Source: Desulfarculus sp.
Lineage (GTDB): Bacteria > Desulfobacterota > Desulfarculia > Desulfarculales > Desulfarculaceae
NCBI GenBank assembly: GCA_016218705.1
Contig: JACRDC010000058.1
Coordinates: forward strand, 1 to 64,000
DNA: 64,000 nt
Direction of reading: 5' to 3'
The translations under genes were made by a program, and so were the position numbers. Below, one piece after another: positions 43,337 through 50,754 of this stretch. Every line of letters starts with the position of its first letter. The stretch's first letter is position 1. A model generated the notes under the pieces. It saw only the letters and a list, made by a program, of their open reading frames with translations, did no database searches and was not told the DNA's origin.

Positions 43337-43646
43337 TCGACTTGCCCGCCAGCGGGGAAGTGGCTTTTACAGCCGCCCCGGCGGGCCCCCGGCCTCCATC
43401 CAGAAGCCGCACCAGGCCAATTATAAGACATAATCCGCCGTTGGCAAGAGCTATTAAGGGCCTGGCCCGCCAGACGGTTCTCCCCGGGGCAGGATACACC
43501 GCGCCGTTGATTTTTGCCCCCGCTCCTGCTATGCCTGGGGGTGCGTATATCGGCCCTACACGCCCAACTATTCGTGAGGCCGTCTAAAAGCCAAGTTTAT
43601 CCCTCGGGTAGGCGCCCAATCCAGCCGCGCGCCGGGAGCAGCGACC
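43337..43646. other. Divergent intergenic region between tRNA-Gly and the frhB-like gene
   Basis: 310 bases hold the tRNA promoter (43420-43447). Upstream of the frhB-like gene no strong sigma-70 pair was seen. No open frame with a ribosome site is present. Confidence 0.45.
43420..43447 (-). promoter_or_regulatory. Sigma-70 promoter of tRNA-Gly / rimP operon
   Basis: On the minus strand TTGCCA, 16 bases, then a perfect TATAAT. It is 83 bases before the tRNA 5' end, in an otherwise GC-rich region. Confidence 0.75.
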
Positions 43647-44729
43647 ATGACCCAATCACCAGCGGCCGGCCAGCCCGCGGCCGCCAGCCTGGAGCGCCTC
43701 AAGGCCCAGGTGCTGGAGGCCGGCCTGTGCGTGGCCTGCGGGGCCTGCGTGGGCCTGTGCCCCTATGTCATCTTTCACGACGGCCAGGTGGCCGCGCCGG
43801 ATGTCTGCGGCCTGGAGGACGGCCGCTGTATTGACGTCTGCCCCCAGGCACCGGTGCCCGACCCCAGCCAAAAGCGCGCCGGCCTGCTACAGGCCCTGGG
43901 CCGCCCCCAGGCCTTGCCCCTGGGGCCGCTGCGGGAGGTCTGGTGGGCGCGGGCCCTGTGCCCTGATCAGCAAGGCCGCGTGCAGTACGGCGGGGTGGTC
44001 TCCACCCTGGTGGCCCTGGCCCTGCAAGAGGGTCTCATCGGCGAGGCGGTGCTCACCCAGGCCGGCCCGGAGGGCGCGCCGGAAGGAGTGCGGGCGCGCA
44101 CCCGGCAGGAGGTGCTGGCCGCCGCCGGCTCCATATACGCCGCCGGCGGAGCGCTCTCGGCGCTCAACCAGGCCCTGGCCGAGGCGTCGGATCACGCCCT
44201 GGGCCTGGTGGGCCTGCCTTGCCAGGCCCTGGCCGCCGCCTCCTTGGCCGCCCACCCCCGCCATGCCCAGGGCGCGCGCCTGAAGCTGGTGATCGGCCTG
44301 TTCTGCACGCTGAACCTCTCGGCCCGGGGCCTGCGCGGGGTGCTCCAGGCCGCTGGCGTGCGGGGGCCGCTGACGCGCTCCGACTTCCCGCCGCCGCCGG
44401 CGGGGGTGCTGGAGGTGACGACGGCCCAGGGCACCACGGCCATCCCCCTGGAGGAGGTGCGGCCGGTGGTGCTGAAGGGCTGCGCCCTGTGCCCGGACCT
44501 CAGCGCCGAGCTGGCCGACATCTCGGTGGGCGCCGCCGAAGGGCGCCCCGGCTGGAACACCATATTGGTGCGTAGCGAGCAGGGGCAAAGGCTCCTGGAC
44601 CTGGCTCGGGCACAAGGCCTTTTGGAACTGACCGAGATGCCCGGCGAGTCCCGCCAGCATCTCTCCACCGCCGCCGCCAACAAGCGCGCACGGGCCGCCC
44701 AGGCCTGGAAGGAGCGGGCCGATGGCTGA
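43647..44729 (+). CDS. FrhB/FdhB-family (coenzyme F420 hydrogenase beta-like) iron-sulfur flavoprotein
   Basis: This 360-residue protein has an N-terminal ferredoxin motif CVACGACVGLCPY, a second Cys group (CIDVCPQAP), then the FrhB N- and C-terminal domains (YGGVVSTLVALAL, GLVGLPCQALAA, VIGLFCTLNLS, KGCALCPDLSAELADISVG). Family members use FAD and iron-sulfur clusters to pass electrons between ferredoxin and another carrier. Its end overlaps iorA by 8 bases, so it probably couples with the indolepyruvate oxidoreductase, taking its ferredoxin-level electrons. No sign of F420 biosynthesis is visible. Confidence 0.85.
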   Translation: MTQSPAAGQPAAASLERLKAQVLEAGLCVACGACVGLCPYVIFHDGQVAAPDVCGLEDGRCIDVCPQAPVPDPSQKRAGLLQALGRPQALPLGPLREVWWARALCPDQQGRVQYGGVVSTLVALALQEGLIGEAVLTQAGPEGAPEGVRARTRQEVLAAAGSIYAAGGALSALNQALAEASDHALGLVGLPCQALAAASLAAHPRHAQGARLKLVIGLFCTLNLSARGLRGVLQAAGVRGPLTRSDFPPPPAGVLEVTTAQGTTAIPLEEVRPVVLKGCALCPDLSAELADISVGAAEGRPGWNTILVRSEQGQRLLDLARAQGLLELTEMPGESRQHLSTAAANKRARAAQAWKERADG

Positions 44730-46644
44730 TCTGACCAAGCTCAAGGCCGGCGAGCTGGCCCTGTTGCAGGGCAACGAGGCCATCGCCCGGGGCGCCCTGG
44801 AGGCCGGCTTAAGCCTGGCCGCCGCCTATCCCGGCAACCCCAGCAGCGAGATTCTGGAGAGCCTGGCCGACAGCGCGGCAAGCGCCGGCATCTATGTGGA
44901 GTGGTCGGCAAACGAGAAGGTGGCCCTGGAGAGCGCCGCCGCCGCCAGCTTCACGGGGCTGAGGGCCATGGCCTCCATGAAGCAGAACGGCGTCAACGTG
45001 GCCCAGGACTTCATCTGCAACCTGACCATCAGCGGCACTCAGGGCGGCATCGTGCTGATAACCGCCGACGACCCATCGGGCATCAGCTCCACCAACGAGG
45101 AGGACGCCCGCTTCATCGCCCGCCTGGCCGACCTGCCGCTCTTGGAGCCCTCCACCCCGGCCGAGTGCCTGGCCATGGTCAAGTTCGCCTTTGACCTCAG
45201 CGAGGCCATCGGCAACCTGGTGGTGCTGCGCTCCCTGAGCCGGCTCAGCCACACCCGGGCGGGGGTGGTCCCCGGCCCCCTACCCACGGGGCGCCCCCAG
45301 CCTTTCTGGGATCCCAAGCAGATATGGAACACCGTGCCCGTGGTGCCCCGCCACCAGGCCATGAAGGACAAGCTGGCGAAGGCCGGCCAGATCATGGCCC
45401 AGAGCGGCTTCAACGCCTACAGCGGGCCGGAATCCCCCGACCTTTTGGTCATCGCCTCGGGCTCCTCGGCCCTCTACGCCGCCGAGGCGGCTGGCCTCCT
45501 GGGCGTGGACCGGCGCGTGGGCCTTTTGAAGCTGGGCTGCACTTGGCCCCTGGACCAGGCTCTGTTGCGCAAGCATTTGGCCGACAGCGAGAGAGTGCTC
45601 TTCGCCGAGGAGGTGGACCCCTTCATCGAGACCGAGGTCAAGGCCCTCTACGCCCAGCAGGCCGCCGAACTGGGAATCAAGCAGTTCTTCGGCAAGGCCT
45701 CGGGCCACCTGCCCCAGATCGGCGAGTTGACCCCTGGCCGCCTGGCCGGGGCCATGGCCGCCATCCTGGGGCTGACCTGGCAGCCGGCGGAGCCGCAGTA
45801 CCTCCAGGCCGCCCGCGAGACCATCAGCCGCCTGGTGCCTTTCCGCGAGTTCGGCTTCTGCCCGGGCTGCCCCCACCGGGCCAGCTATTGGGCCATCAAG
45901 CAGGCTCTTTCGCTGGACGGCCGCCAGGGCGTGGTCAGCGGCGACATCGGCTGCTACACCCTGGGGGTGCACTCCACGGGCTTCAGGCGGGTCAACTCGG
46001 TGCACTGCATGGGCTCGGGCCTGGGTATTTCGTCGGGCCTGGGCAAGCTTAAAAGCCTGGGCTTCCAGCAGCCGGTGGTGGGCGTGGTGGGCGACAGCAC
46101 CTTCTTCCACGCCGCCCTGCCGGGGCTGGTCAACGCCCGCTGGAACCAGGCCGACTACCTGCTCATCGTGCTGGACAACTCAGCCACGGCCATGACCGGC
46201 TTCCAGCCCCACCCCGGCACCGGCCAGACCGCCAGCGGCCAGCCCGGCACGGCGGTGGACGTGGAGCAGGTCTGCCGCGCCCTGGGCATTGACTGCCAGG
46301 TGGTGGACCCCTACGACCTGGCCGCGGCCCAGCAGGCGGTCTACCAGGCCGTGCAGGGAGAGCCGGGGCTCAAGGTGCTCATCTTCCGCCGGCTGTGTGC
46401 CCTGGTGCAGGGACGCCAGGGTGGCCACCCCTACCGCATGCGCGTGGACCAATCCCTGTGCCGGGGCGACGAGTGCGGCTGTCATCGTTTCTGTAGCCGC
46501 GCCTTCCGCTGCCCGGGGCTGAATTTCGACCAGGCCGCCGGCAGGGCGGTGATTGACGAGGTGGTGTGCGTGGGCTGCGGGGTCTGCGCCCAGATCTGCC
46601 CGGCCGGGGCCATCCGGGCCGAGGCCAAGGAGGCGGCGGCATGA
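44722..46644 (+). CDS. iorA: Indolepyruvate ferredoxin oxidoreductase alpha subunit
   Basis: This 640-residue subunit oxidatively decarboxylates aryl pyruvates to aryl-acetyl-CoA with reduction of ferredoxin. The N-terminal pyrimidine-binding region (GNEAIARGALEAGLSLAAAYPGNP), the TPP-binding SGDIGCYTLG and VVGDSTFFHA, and a C-terminal ferredoxin domain (CRGDECGCHRFC and CVGCGVCAQICPAG) are present. It permits amino-acid use or, reversed, aromatic amino-acid synthesis. It overlaps iorB as ATGA. Confidence 0.95.
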   Translation: MADLTKLKAGELALLQGNEAIARGALEAGLSLAAAYPGNPSSEILESLADSAASAGIYVEWSANEKVALESAAAASFTGLRAMASMKQNGVNVAQDFICNLTISGTQGGIVLITADDPSGISSTNEEDARFIARLADLPLLEPSTPAECLAMVKFAFDLSEAIGNLVVLRSLSRLSHTRAGVVPGPLPTGRPQPFWDPKQIWNTVPVVPRHQAMKDKLAKAGQIMAQSGFNAYSGPESPDLLVIASGSSALYAAEAAGLLGVDRRVGLLKLGCTWPLDQALLRKHLADSERVLFAEEVDPFIETEVKALYAQQAAELGIKQFFGKASGHLPQIGELTPGRLAGAMAAILGLTWQPAEPQYLQAARETISRLVPFREFGFCPGCPHRASYWAIKQALSLDGRQGVVSGDIGCYTLGVHSTGFRRVNSVHCMGSGLGISSGLGKLKSLGFQQPVVGVVGDSTFFHAALPGLVNARWNQADYLLIVLDNSATAMTGFQPHPGTGQTASGQPGTAVDVEQVCRALGIDCQVVDPYDLAAAQQAVYQAVQGEPGLKVLIFRRLCALVQGRQGGHPYRMRVDQSLCRGDECGCHRFCSRAFRCPGLNFDQAAGRAVIDEVVCVGCGVCAQICPAGAIRAEAKEAAA

Positions 46645-47270
46645 AGGCGCTGGCTAACGATCCCCTGGACATCGTCATCACCGGCGTGGGTGGCCAGGGC
46701 AACGTGCTGGCCAGCCAGGTGCTGGGACGGGCGCTTTTGCAGGCCGGCTACACCGTCACCGTGGGCGAGACCTACGGGCTATCCCAGCGGGGCGGGGCGG
46801 TGATGAGCCAGGTGCGCGTCACCGCCGGCGCCGCCCTGGGGCCCCTGATCCCCGAGAACCGGGCCACGGCCATCGTCAGCCTGGAGCCCCTGGAGGCCCT
46901 GCGCGTGCTGGGCCAGTACGGCCACCCCGGGGTGGTGGTCTTGACCAACGACCGGCCGCTGATGCCGCTGAACGTGCTCACCGGCCAGGACAAGTACCCC
47001 GCGCCGGGCGAGCTCAAGGCGGCCCTGGAGGGGCTGTGCGCCAAGCTGTACTGGCTGCCGGCCACCGAGGCGGCCTTCGCCCTGGGGGCGCCCATCCTGG
47101 CCAACGTAATCATGCTGGGTGCCCTCTTGGGCAGCGGGCTGGTGCCCCTGGGACCGGAGGAGCTGGAGGCCGAGCTGGGGGGGCTGTTCCCCGAAAAAAA
47201 GATGGCCGCCAACCGTCAGGCCCTGGCCAGGGGCATGGAACTGGCGGCTCAGTGCCTGGGCACCCAATAA
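46641..47270 (+). CDS. iorB: Indolepyruvate ferredoxin oxidoreductase beta subunit
   Basis: This 209-residue subunit has the gamma-type fold of 2-oxoacid oxidoreductases: ITGVGGQGNVLASQVLGRAL, GETYGLSQRGGAVMSQVR and LEPLEALR. It partners IorA. The start overlaps the iorA stop (ATGA). Its last codons and stop (ACCCAATAA) coincide with the beginning of a dispersed repeat also found after the chemoreceptor gene at 57592. Confidence 0.95.
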   Translation: MKALANDPLDIVITGVGGQGNVLASQVLGRALLQAGYTVTVGETYGLSQRGGAVMSQVRVTAGAALGPLIPENRATAIVSLEPLEALRVLGQYGHPGVVVLTNDRPLMPLNVLTGQDKYPAPGELKAALEGLCAKLYWLPATEAAFALGAPILANVIMLGALLGSGLVPLGPEELEAELGGLFPEKKMAANRQALARGMELAAQCLGTQ

Positions 47271-47314
47271 CGGGTCGGGTGGCGCTGCGGCGGCAACCAA
47301 CGCCGAGGGCTCCC
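47264..47314. repeat. Dispersed CCCAATAACGG...CTCCCGTTG repeat, copy A
   Basis: CCCAATAACGGGTCGGGTGG then GCGCTGCGGCGG and GGCTCCCGTTG recurs at 57592-57645 with a few changes. The ends ACGGG/CCCGT are inverted. It begins inside the iorB stop region. A GATACCAATTTGAT stretch next to it (47317-47330) recalls the end of the multi-hairpin repeat. Confidence 0.7.
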
Positions 47315-47357
47315 GTTGATACCAATTTGATATCGAACTAATAGCTTAAGCTGGCCT

Positions 47358-47462
47358 TGTTGGGGGGAGAGGGTTAGGGTGAGGGGGGCAATCCAGCAGC
47401 CGGGGCGCCCGGCCCCCCCACCCCGGCCCTCTCCCCCATGGGAATGGGGGAGAGGGAGTAGA
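47358..47462. repeat. GGGGGAGAGGGTTAGGGTGA palindromic repeat
   Basis: GGGGGGAGAGGGTTAGGGTG near 47360-47384 is mirrored by CACCCCGGCCCTCTCCCCC near 47418-47437, with a further GGGGGAGAGGGAG after a short ATGGGAAT loop. This type of C/G-rich intergenic palindrome is widespread in bacteria. Confidence 0.55.
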
Positions 47463-47542
47463 AAAGGCCGCACTCTTCACGGTCCGTTCAACCCGCGAGT
47501 GCTTGCTCCGCCAAGGCCTGCCACCGGGTTTGGGCGCGGCAC

Positions 47543-47639
47543 AAAAGACGGGCGGGGGTAAACCCCGCCCCTACATTAAGACAACCTGACGATTGTCTTT
47601 TCTGGATGTAGGGGTAGGGTTTGCCCCCGCCCGCTTTTT
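47543..47639. terminator. Long imperfect palindrome acting as bidirectional terminator (iorB / carrier gene)
   Basis: Left arm 47543-47576 and right arm 47606-47639 are near-complete inverted copies (GGCGGGGGTAAACCCCGCCC against its mirror), and an inner stem AAGACAA/TTGTCTT (47578-47599) completes one long hairpin. T-rich tails occur on both strands. It lies between convergent genes. Confidence 0.75.
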
Positions 47640-47662
47640 ACTTGGTGGTGGGGCCTGCCCGC

Positions 47663-47875
47663 CTAGTTGACGACGATGATGACCTGGTCGGCCTCCACGG
47701 TCTGACCCGCGCTGACCTTGATCTCGGCCACGGTGCCATCGCCCTCGGCCAGGATGGGCATCTCCATCTTCATGGCCTCCAGCACGGCCACCTCGTCGTC
47801 CTCGGAGATGGTGTCGCCCACGTTAACCGTGACTTTGATGACCTTGCCACCCATGGGTGCCTTGATTTCCGCCAA
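47663..47875 (-). CDS. Stand-alone biotinyl/lipoyl carrier domain protein
   Basis: This 70-residue protein is a complete biotinyl-lipoyl swinging domain with EAMKMEM and modified Lys36, beginning AEIKAPMGGKVIKV. The EAMKM motif indicates biotin. It starts with TTG at 47875, eight bases after GAGGAGG; the first ATG in the frame is too far into the domain. It lies 154 bases after the synthase-like gene on the same strand. Carboxylation or transcarboxylation would need separate carboxylase subunits, which are not in the window. Confidence 0.9.
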   Translation of the reverse strand: MAEIKAPMGGKVIKVTVNVGDTISEDDEVAVLEAMKMEMPILAEGDGTVAEIKVSAGQTVEADQVIIVVN

Positions 47876-48029
47876 CTTAGTCCTCCTCGTCCAGCCGCGG
47901 GCAAGCGACGGCCTGCCTGGGTTTATGTTCAGTAAACGCCTGCCAACAAAGGTCAAGGAAGGATAGAACGCCCGTGGCCTGCCGTCAAGTCCAAAGCTCC
48001 CGGACCGCGCCGGGCCCCGGGCGCCTCCG

Positions 48030-49862
48030 TTACTCCTCCTCGGAGGGCTCGTCCTCCATCTTGGCCAGCTCCTCGAAGCGGATGTCGGCGCCCAAGACGC
48101 CCACGATCTGCTCGTTGTCGTCGCGCACCGGCCCGCTCACGGTCATGCACAGGGCGTTGGTGATCTTGCTGGTATAGAACTCGCTCACATGCACCTTGCC
48201 GTCCTTGATGGGCTCCACGAACCAGTCGCGGTCGCTGAAGTCCACGTCCAGGCTGGCCCGCCCGTACTTGGCCTTGTCGGTGATGTGGGTGATGTTGCGG
48301 GTCACCTTGTAGCCGTTGGTGTTGACCACGTAGAGGAACTGGATGAAGGGGTTGGCCTCCAGGAACTTTTCCAAGACCGGCTCCATGACCGCCGGGGCCA
48401 TGGTCTGGAACTCGGGGCGGCTCAACAGGTCGGTGCACTGGTTGATGGCGATCTTGTGGGCCCGTTCCTTCAACTTGTCGAACTCGCTCAAGAAGAGTTG
48501 CGGCAGTTGCTTGCGGGCCACCACCTCCAGCTCGGCGCTGCCGATGGTGGTGAGCCGGCCCTCGTCGTACTGGTCCTTGACCCACTTGTATATCTTCTGC
48601 ACGCCGGGGTGGCGCTTGTCCACGCGCTTGTCGTCGGTGAGCTTGAGCCGCTGGTTGATCCAGTGGGCCACGCCGGCGGCCCCGGACTTGTCGGTGATGG
48701 CGATGGTGTAGGGCCGGCCCAGGATCAGCTCCGTGTCGAAGATGTTGTATATCTCCGGGTTCTTTATCAGCCCGTCGGCGTGGATGCCCGCCGAGGTGGA
48801 GTTGAAGTCGCGCCCCACCAGGGGGGTGGCCGGCGGGATGCGGTGGCCGATGTCATGCTCGAAGTACTCGGCGATCTCGGTGATGACCCGGGTGTCCATG
48901 CCGTCGTCCTTGCCCTTGAGCTGGATGTACTCCAGCACCAGGGCCTCCACCGGGGTGTTGCCGGTGCGCTCGCCAAAACCCAACAGCGAGCCGTTGATGG
49001 CCCCGCAGCCGTAGAGCCAGGCCGTGGTGCCGTTGATGAGGGCCTTGTAGAAGTCGTTGTGCCCGTGCCATTCCAAGAGCTTGCCCGGGCAGCCCGCGTC
49101 CTCGATCATGGCGCGCACCAGCTTGGCCACCGAGCGGGGCAGGGCCGCCCCCAGGTAGGGCACGCCGTAGCCCATGGTGTCGCACAGGCGCATCTTGATG
49201 GGCACCCCCGATTCCTCGCGCAGCCTGGTCAGCTCCAGGGCGAAGGGCACCACGAAGCCGTAGATATCGGCCCGAGTCAGGTCCTCCAGGTGGCAGCGGG
49301 GCACGATGCCCAAATCCAGGGCGTCCTTGACCACCCCCAGGTAGCGGTCCAGGCAGGTCTTGCGGTCCAGGCCCAGCTTTAGGAAGATGTGATAGTCGCT
49401 CACCGAGGTGAGGATGCCCGTCTCCTTTAGCCCCATCTGCTTGACCACCCGAAGCTCGTCCTTGCTGGCCCGCACCCAGCCCGTGATCTCGGGGAAGCGG
49501 TGCCCCAGGGCCTGGCAGCGCTCCACGGCCTCGCGGTCGCGGGCGGCATAGAGGAAGAACTCGCACTGGCGGATGATGCCCTTGGGCCCGGACAGACGAT
49601 GCATCATGTCGTATAGATTGACGATCTGCTCGACTTTATAGGGCGGGCGCGCCTGCTGGCCGTCGCGGAAGGTGGTGTCGGTGATAAGCATCTCATCCGG
49701 CGGGTCCAGGGGTTGAATCTTGTGGTCGAAGTCTATGCGGCACACCTCGCTGTAGGGGAACACGTCCCTCAAGAGCTGGGGGTCGGCGGTCTCCTCCAGG
49801 CTGGTGAACTGGGCCTGATGGATGTGGTCCAATAATCTTCTGCGGGAATTCCACTTGGCCAT
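48030..49862 (-). CDS. HMGL-like synthase (citramalate/(Re)-citrate synthase-like) with C-terminal Cache domain
   Basis: This 610-residue protein has an HMGL/DRE-TIM barrel of the isopropylmalate/homocitrate synthase type: ITDTTFRDGQQARPP for metal and substrate binding, CHLEDLTRADIYGFV, EWHGHNDFYKALIN and FGERTGNTPVEALV. Residues about 510-600 form a Cache-like domain (FIQFLYVVNTNGYKV, FSDRDWFVEPI, SEFYTSKIT, VSGPVRDDNEQIVGVLGADI). There is no signal or membrane helix, so the Cache domain is cytosolic. Acetyl-CoA condensation with a keto acid is expected. (Re)-citrate synthase of anaerobes is a leading candidate, homocitrate or citramalate synthase are others. Biotin-dependent carboxyltransferase is less likely by motif. 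The start at 49862 is by content. Confidence 0.8.
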   Translation of the reverse strand: MAKWNSRRRLLDHIHQAQFTSLEETADPQLLRDVFPYSEVCRIDFDHKIQPLDPPDEMLITDTTFRDGQQARPPYKVEQIVNLYDMMHRLSGPKGIIRQCEFFLYAARDREAVERCQALGHRFPEITGWVRASKDELRVVKQMGLKETGILTSVSDYHIFLKLGLDRKTCLDRYLGVVKDALDLGIVPRCHLEDLTRADIYGFVVPFALELTRLREESGVPIKMRLCDTMGYGVPYLGAALPRSVAKLVRAMIEDAGCPGKLLEWHGHNDFYKALINGTTAWLYGCGAINGSLLGFGERTGNTPVEALVLEYIQLKGKDDGMDTRVITEIAEYFEHDIGHRIPPATPLVGRDFNSTSAGIHADGLIKNPEIYNIFDTELILGRPYTIAITDKSGAAGVAHWINQRLKLTDDKRVDKRHPGVQKIYKWVKDQYDEGRLTTIGSAELEVVARKQLPQLFLSEFDKLKERAHKIAINQCTDLLSRPEFQTMAPAVMEPVLEKFLEANPFIQFLYVVNTNGYKVTRNITHITDKAKYGRASLDVDFSDRDWFVEPIKDGKVHVSEFYTSKITNALCMTVSGPVRDDNEQIVGVLGADIRFEELAKMEDEPSEEE

Positions 49863-50010
49863 GGGTCTCTCTCGGATTGGGTGATAGGTGGTAATTATAC
49901 CGGTGATTGGCGCCGGCGCAGCGGGATAATCAACGGGGGGCCTCTTGGCTGCTGGGCTGATGAAGGCCGTGGCCAATCGCCATCATTTGGCCGGACTGTT
50001 TGGAGCCCCC

Positions 50011-50105
50011 CAAAAACCGGGGAGGAGGCACCCGCCTTGGGTGCCTCCTCCCCGGTCTATCGCAAGGTTTCCGGGGAGGGACCGCCCCGGGCGGTCCCTC
50101 CCCGG
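50011..50105 (-). terminator. Tandem near-perfect hairpins ending the LysM lipoprotein transcript
   Basis: Stem 1: CCGGGGAGGGACCGCCC (50071-50087) / its mirror (50089-50105). Stem 2: an 18-bp perfect stem 50016-50033 / 50039-50056 followed on the minus strand by TTTTT (50011-50017). Two strong stems in series after one small gene are unusual. Confidence 0.85.
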
Positions 50106-50115
50106 CTGTTGGTCC

Positions 50116-50562
50116 TTACTTCGGGGGGCAGTAACGCTTGGCGCCCTTAGGCACGACGTACTTGGGGAACTTGCCGGCCTGCTTGCGGCAGTCGGCCTTC
50201 TGGGCGTCGGTCAGGTCGCGAGGAATGCTCAGGACCATGCCGACCTTCAGCTTGTTGGCGTTCTTGATCTTGGCCTTGTTGGCGTTGAAGATGCAGGGCC
50301 ACAGCATGGCATCCTGGTAGATCTGCGGCTTGGCGGAGATGCTCCACAGATCGTCACACTTCTCGACCGTGTAGGTGGTGGGCAGGGCCGGGGCCGCGGC
50401 CGGGGCCTCGGTCACCGGGGCAGGGGCACCCTCCCACTTTTTGGGCGGGGGAGGCGGCGCCACCTTGGCCTCTTCCACACCACACACCGCCGCGCACCCG
50501 CTGAGCATGGCCAGCGCGACCAGAGCGGCAATCCAGGGGAAAACCTTTACCAGCTTCTTCAT
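50116..50562 (-). CDS. LysM-domain lipoprotein
   Basis: This 148-residue protein has a lipoprotein signal with LSGC (Cys23), a Pro/Ala-rich linker, and a LysM domain: TYTVEKCDDLWSISAKPQIY then NKLKVGMVLSIP. Extra cysteines (residues 27, about 70, 90, 126, 145) suggest disulfides. It probably sits on a membrane face bound to peptidoglycan. The start at 50562 follows AAGGAGGG, and a sigma-70 promoter is present upstream. It is monocistronic and strongly terminated. Confidence 0.88.
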   Translation of the reverse strand: MKKLVKVFPWIAALVALAMLSGCAAVCGVEEAKVAPPPPPKKWEGAPAPVTEAPAAAPALPTTYTVEKCDDLWSISAKPQIYQDAMLWPCIFNANKAKIKNANKLKVGMVLSIPRDLTDAQKADCRKQAGKFPKYVVPKGAKRYCPPK

Positions 50563-50697
50563 TCCAGAAACCCTCCTTCCCAAGTTTACCAGCAAACACA
50601 AACCTTTTGCTTCGGCACGACTCACCCAGGGACTGCGGTCGCTCCCGTCTATTTAGGCGGAAAATACCGACTGCACAGGCAACCCCGCGCACAAGAC

Positions 50698-50727
50698 ATT
50701 CTAGGCACGTATATTACTTACTGTCAA
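50698..50727 (-). promoter_or_regulatory. Sigma-70 promoter of the LysM lipoprotein gene
   Basis: On the minus strand: TTGACA (perfect), 18 bases, TAGAAT. It lies 136 bases before the start codon in an AT-rich patch and is one of the strongest housekeeping promoters seen here. It sits between the aspS stop and the gene, 28 bases past the last aspS codon. Confidence 0.8.
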
Positions 50728-50754
50728 CAGCTTTGCAACCCGAAAATTAGGGCC

